Positions 5,390 through 6,553 of a DNA stretch of 6,553 nucleotides are shown piece after piece. Numbering within the stretch: the stretch's first letter is position 1; each line of letters starts with the position of its first letter. Source of the stretch: Kiritimatiellales bacterium (lineage in GTDB: Bacteria; Verrucomicrobiota; Kiritimatiellia; Kiritimatiellales; Pontiellaceae). Made by a program: the position numbers and the translations under genes. Location: NCBI GenBank assembly GCA_013042165.1, contig JABDQT010000249.1, positions 1 through 6,553 on the forward strand. The letters run 5' to 3'. The notes beneath the pieces were generated by a model. The model saw nothing but the letters and a program-made list of their open reading frames with translations, made no database searches and was not told the origin of the DNA.

Positions 5390-6409
5390 ATGATCGACTT
5401 TATGGAACTTGCCGAGAGAGGAAAAATGCCCGATGCCGCAATTCGTGCCGGTATCAGGAAACTGCTTCGCGATCGGCTCAGACTGGAGCAAAAAGGATCC
5501 CGCGAGGAGCAGCTTGAAGCACTCTATAAATTCATCGCCATGATGGAGTCCTCGCCGGTTGCCGTCGCCACCGACACGGCGAACGAGCAGCACTACGAAG
5601 TGCCTTCCGACCTCTTCCAGACCTTCATGGGTCCGCACCTCAAATACAGTTGCGGGTATTGGCCGGTGGCCGACACCACGCTGTCGGAATCCGAAGAATA
5701 CATGCTCCAGCTCACCTGCAAACGTGCGGGGCTTGAGGATGGCATGGATATTCTCGAACTGGGCTGCGGATGGGGCTCGCTTTCACTCTGGATGGCGGAA
5801 CACTATCCCAACTCTCACATCACCGCGGTATCCAACTCGCGCACGCAGAAGAAATTTATCGATGCGCGGGGATTCCAGAACCTGGAAGTTATCACCTCGG
5901 ACATGAATGATTTCAACATTGCCCGGCGATTCGACCGCGTGGTTTCCGTTGAAATGTTCGAGCACATGCGCAACTGGGCCGAGCTGCTACAGCGCATTAA
6001 TGGATGGCTGAAGCTGGAAGGTAAACTTTTCATCCATATTTTCGTGCACCGCGATCTGGCCTACCTCTTCAATGATGCGGGCGAGGTCAACTGGATGTCT
6101 GAACACTTTTTTAAGGAGGGCATGATGCCCTCGGAATCGCTCATGACCTTGACGAACAACGACATGGTCGTCGAGCGGCACTGGCGCGTGAATGGCCGGC
6201 ACTATGCCAAAACCTTGCGGGCATGGCTCGATCGCATCGATGAAAACGCTAAGGAATCCATCGCAATCCTGGAGAGAGATCATAAGAGCGAAGAGGCCCG
6301 GATTCAGTTTGGTCGCTGGCGCATATTCTTCATGGCTTGCGAAGAGCTGTTTGGATTCAGGGAGGGGGAAGAATGGTACGTTGCACACTATCTATTGAAA
6401 AAGCGCTGA
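5390..6409 (+). CDS. CFA synthase / coclaurine-N-methyltransferase-like SAM methyltransferase
   Basis: This 339-aa class I methyltransferase has a short helical N-terminus (1-60), the substrate-side motif 'NEQHYEVPSDLFQTFMGPHL' (65-84), 'YSCGYW' (86-91), SAM motif I 'ILELGCGWGS' (121-130), 'VSVEMFEHM' (185-193) and a C-terminal helical lid with 'HYAKTLRAWLDR' (271-282). Cyclopropane-fatty-acyl-phospholipid synthases share this pattern; residues in the positions of the bicarbonate site appear to be C88, E191, H216 and Y272 (motif matching, not an alignment). The 'NEQHYEVP' form and the short N-domain (E. coli Cfa is about 382 aa) place it nearer the coclaurine-N-methyltransferase-like branch than classical Cfa. 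Most likely it transfers a methyl(ene) group to a lipid double bond, but an amine substrate cannot be excluded. The start is set by GGAG at 5379-5382. Its last 37 nt overlap the next gene. Confidence 0.9.
   Translation: MIDFMELAERGKMPDAAIRAGIRKLLRDRLRLEQKGSREEQLEALYKFIAMMESSPVAVATDTANEQHYEVPSDLFQTFMGPHLKYSCGYWPVADTTLSESEEYMLQLTCKRAGLEDGMDILELGCGWGSLSLWMAEHYPNSHITAVSNSRTQKKFIDARGFQNLEVITSDMNDFNIARRFDRVVSVEMFEHMRNWAELLQRINGWLKLEGKLFIHIFVHRDLAYLFNDAGEVNWMSEHFFKEGMMPSESLMTLTNNDMVVERHWRVNGRHYAKTLRAWLDRIDENAKESIAILERDHKSEEARIQFGRWRIFFMACEELFGFREGEEWYVAHYLLKKR
6361..6365 (+). promoter_or_regulatory. Strong Shine-Dalgarno inside the methyltransferase 3' end
   Basis: GGAGG at 6361-6365, within a longer purine run, lies 7 nt before the ATG at 6373. 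It decides the start of the next gene in favour of a 37-nt overlap with the methyltransferase. Confidence 0.7.
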
Positions 6410-6553
6410 TCACTGCAGGGCTGACTGGATTAATCATGATGACGGGATGCACATCCAGGTCGAAAAACAGGTCTCCGGACTGGTCGAAGAACACGGCGGC
6501 ACTGGAACGGACTGAATCGATACCCTCGATGAAGCCCGGGAGCGAGATTGAAC
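6373..6553 (+). CDS. Putative lipoprotein, N-terminal part (3' end outside window)
   Basis: Sixty codons are present and the frame is still open at the window end. The product starts MVRCTLSIEK, continues with the hydrophobic stretch 'ALITAGLTGLIMMTGC' (11-26) and then a polar, Ser/Lys-rich region, which is a type II signal peptide with C26 as the lipidated residue (lipobox M-T-G-C; Met at -3 is unusual but tolerated). It would therefore be anchored in the inner or outer membrane facing the periplasm. After the Cys there is a linker ('TSRSKNRSPDWSKNT') and the beginning of what may be a folded domain ('MKPGSEIE'). Too little is visible to name a family; an NTF2-like/SnoaL fold or a DUF3833-type lipoprotein would both be plausible in such a cluster, but neither is shown. 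The start rests on the strong Shine-Dalgarno at 6361; the overlap with the methyltransferase indicates co-transcription. Confidence 0.72.
   Translation, partial: MVRCTLSIEKALITAGLTGLIMMTGCTSRSKNRSPDWSKNTAALERTESIPSMKPGSEIE

Noticed and set aside
5030..5638. Minus-strand frame of 202 codons
   Set aside because: Antisense across the DUF1295/methyltransferase junction; both plus-strand genes have clear family motifs there.
1..6553. CRISPR array, tRNA/rRNA genes, insertion sequences, att sites
   Set aside because: I saw no spaced short repeats, no cloverleaf-like or rRNA sequence, no transposase frame and no terminal inverted repeats; the only large repeats are the FAS1-coding units.

Overview
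The window looks like a chromosomal segment of a Gram-negative bacterium with moderate GC content. It carries a lipoprotein signal peptide, membrane lipid-modifying enzymes, a Sec-exported protein and clear Shine-Dalgarno sites. All real genes are on the + strand. I cannot assign a genus. The gene mix (SDR, SRPBCC, fasciclin, ECF sigma factor, CFA-like methyltransferase) resembles stress- or light-responsive islands that I recall from aquatic Proteobacteria and other Gram-negatives, but that is recollection, not a search.

Layout: (1) 1-261 is the 3' end of an NAD(P)-binding SDR/epimerase-type protein. (2) 262-409 is a regulatory-looking gap with a 14-bp palindrome over the SDR stop codon and a TTGACC-N5-GGTCAA inverted repeat. 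(3) 410-859 encodes a small SRPBCC ligand-binding protein, followed by an A/T-armed hairpin. (4) 985-2610 encodes an exported protein with three FAS1 (fasciclin) domains, closed by a very strong intrinsic terminator at 2659-2696. (5) From 2842 to the window end there is one tight operon: ECF sigma factor, 83-aa zinc-finger anti-sigma candidate, acyl-lipid/acyl-CoA desaturase, DUF1295 membrane reductase-like protein, CFA/coclaurine-N-methyltransferase-like SAM methyltransferase, and the first 60 codons of a lipoprotein.

Working model (inference): the sigma factor and its small soluble zinc-finger partner sense a stress and drive their own operon. The desaturase introduces a cis double bond into acyl chains. 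The SAM methyltransferase methylates or cyclopropanates that double bond, and the DUF1295 protein may reduce an unsaturated intermediate. This would make a three-enzyme membrane-lipid remodelling pathway wired directly to a sigma/anti-sigma switch. The gene order, the 1-nt stop/start overlaps and a 9-base Shine-Dalgarno context (AACGGAGAT) repeated before three of the genes support co-expression. The chemistry of the final lipid is not determined by the sequence.
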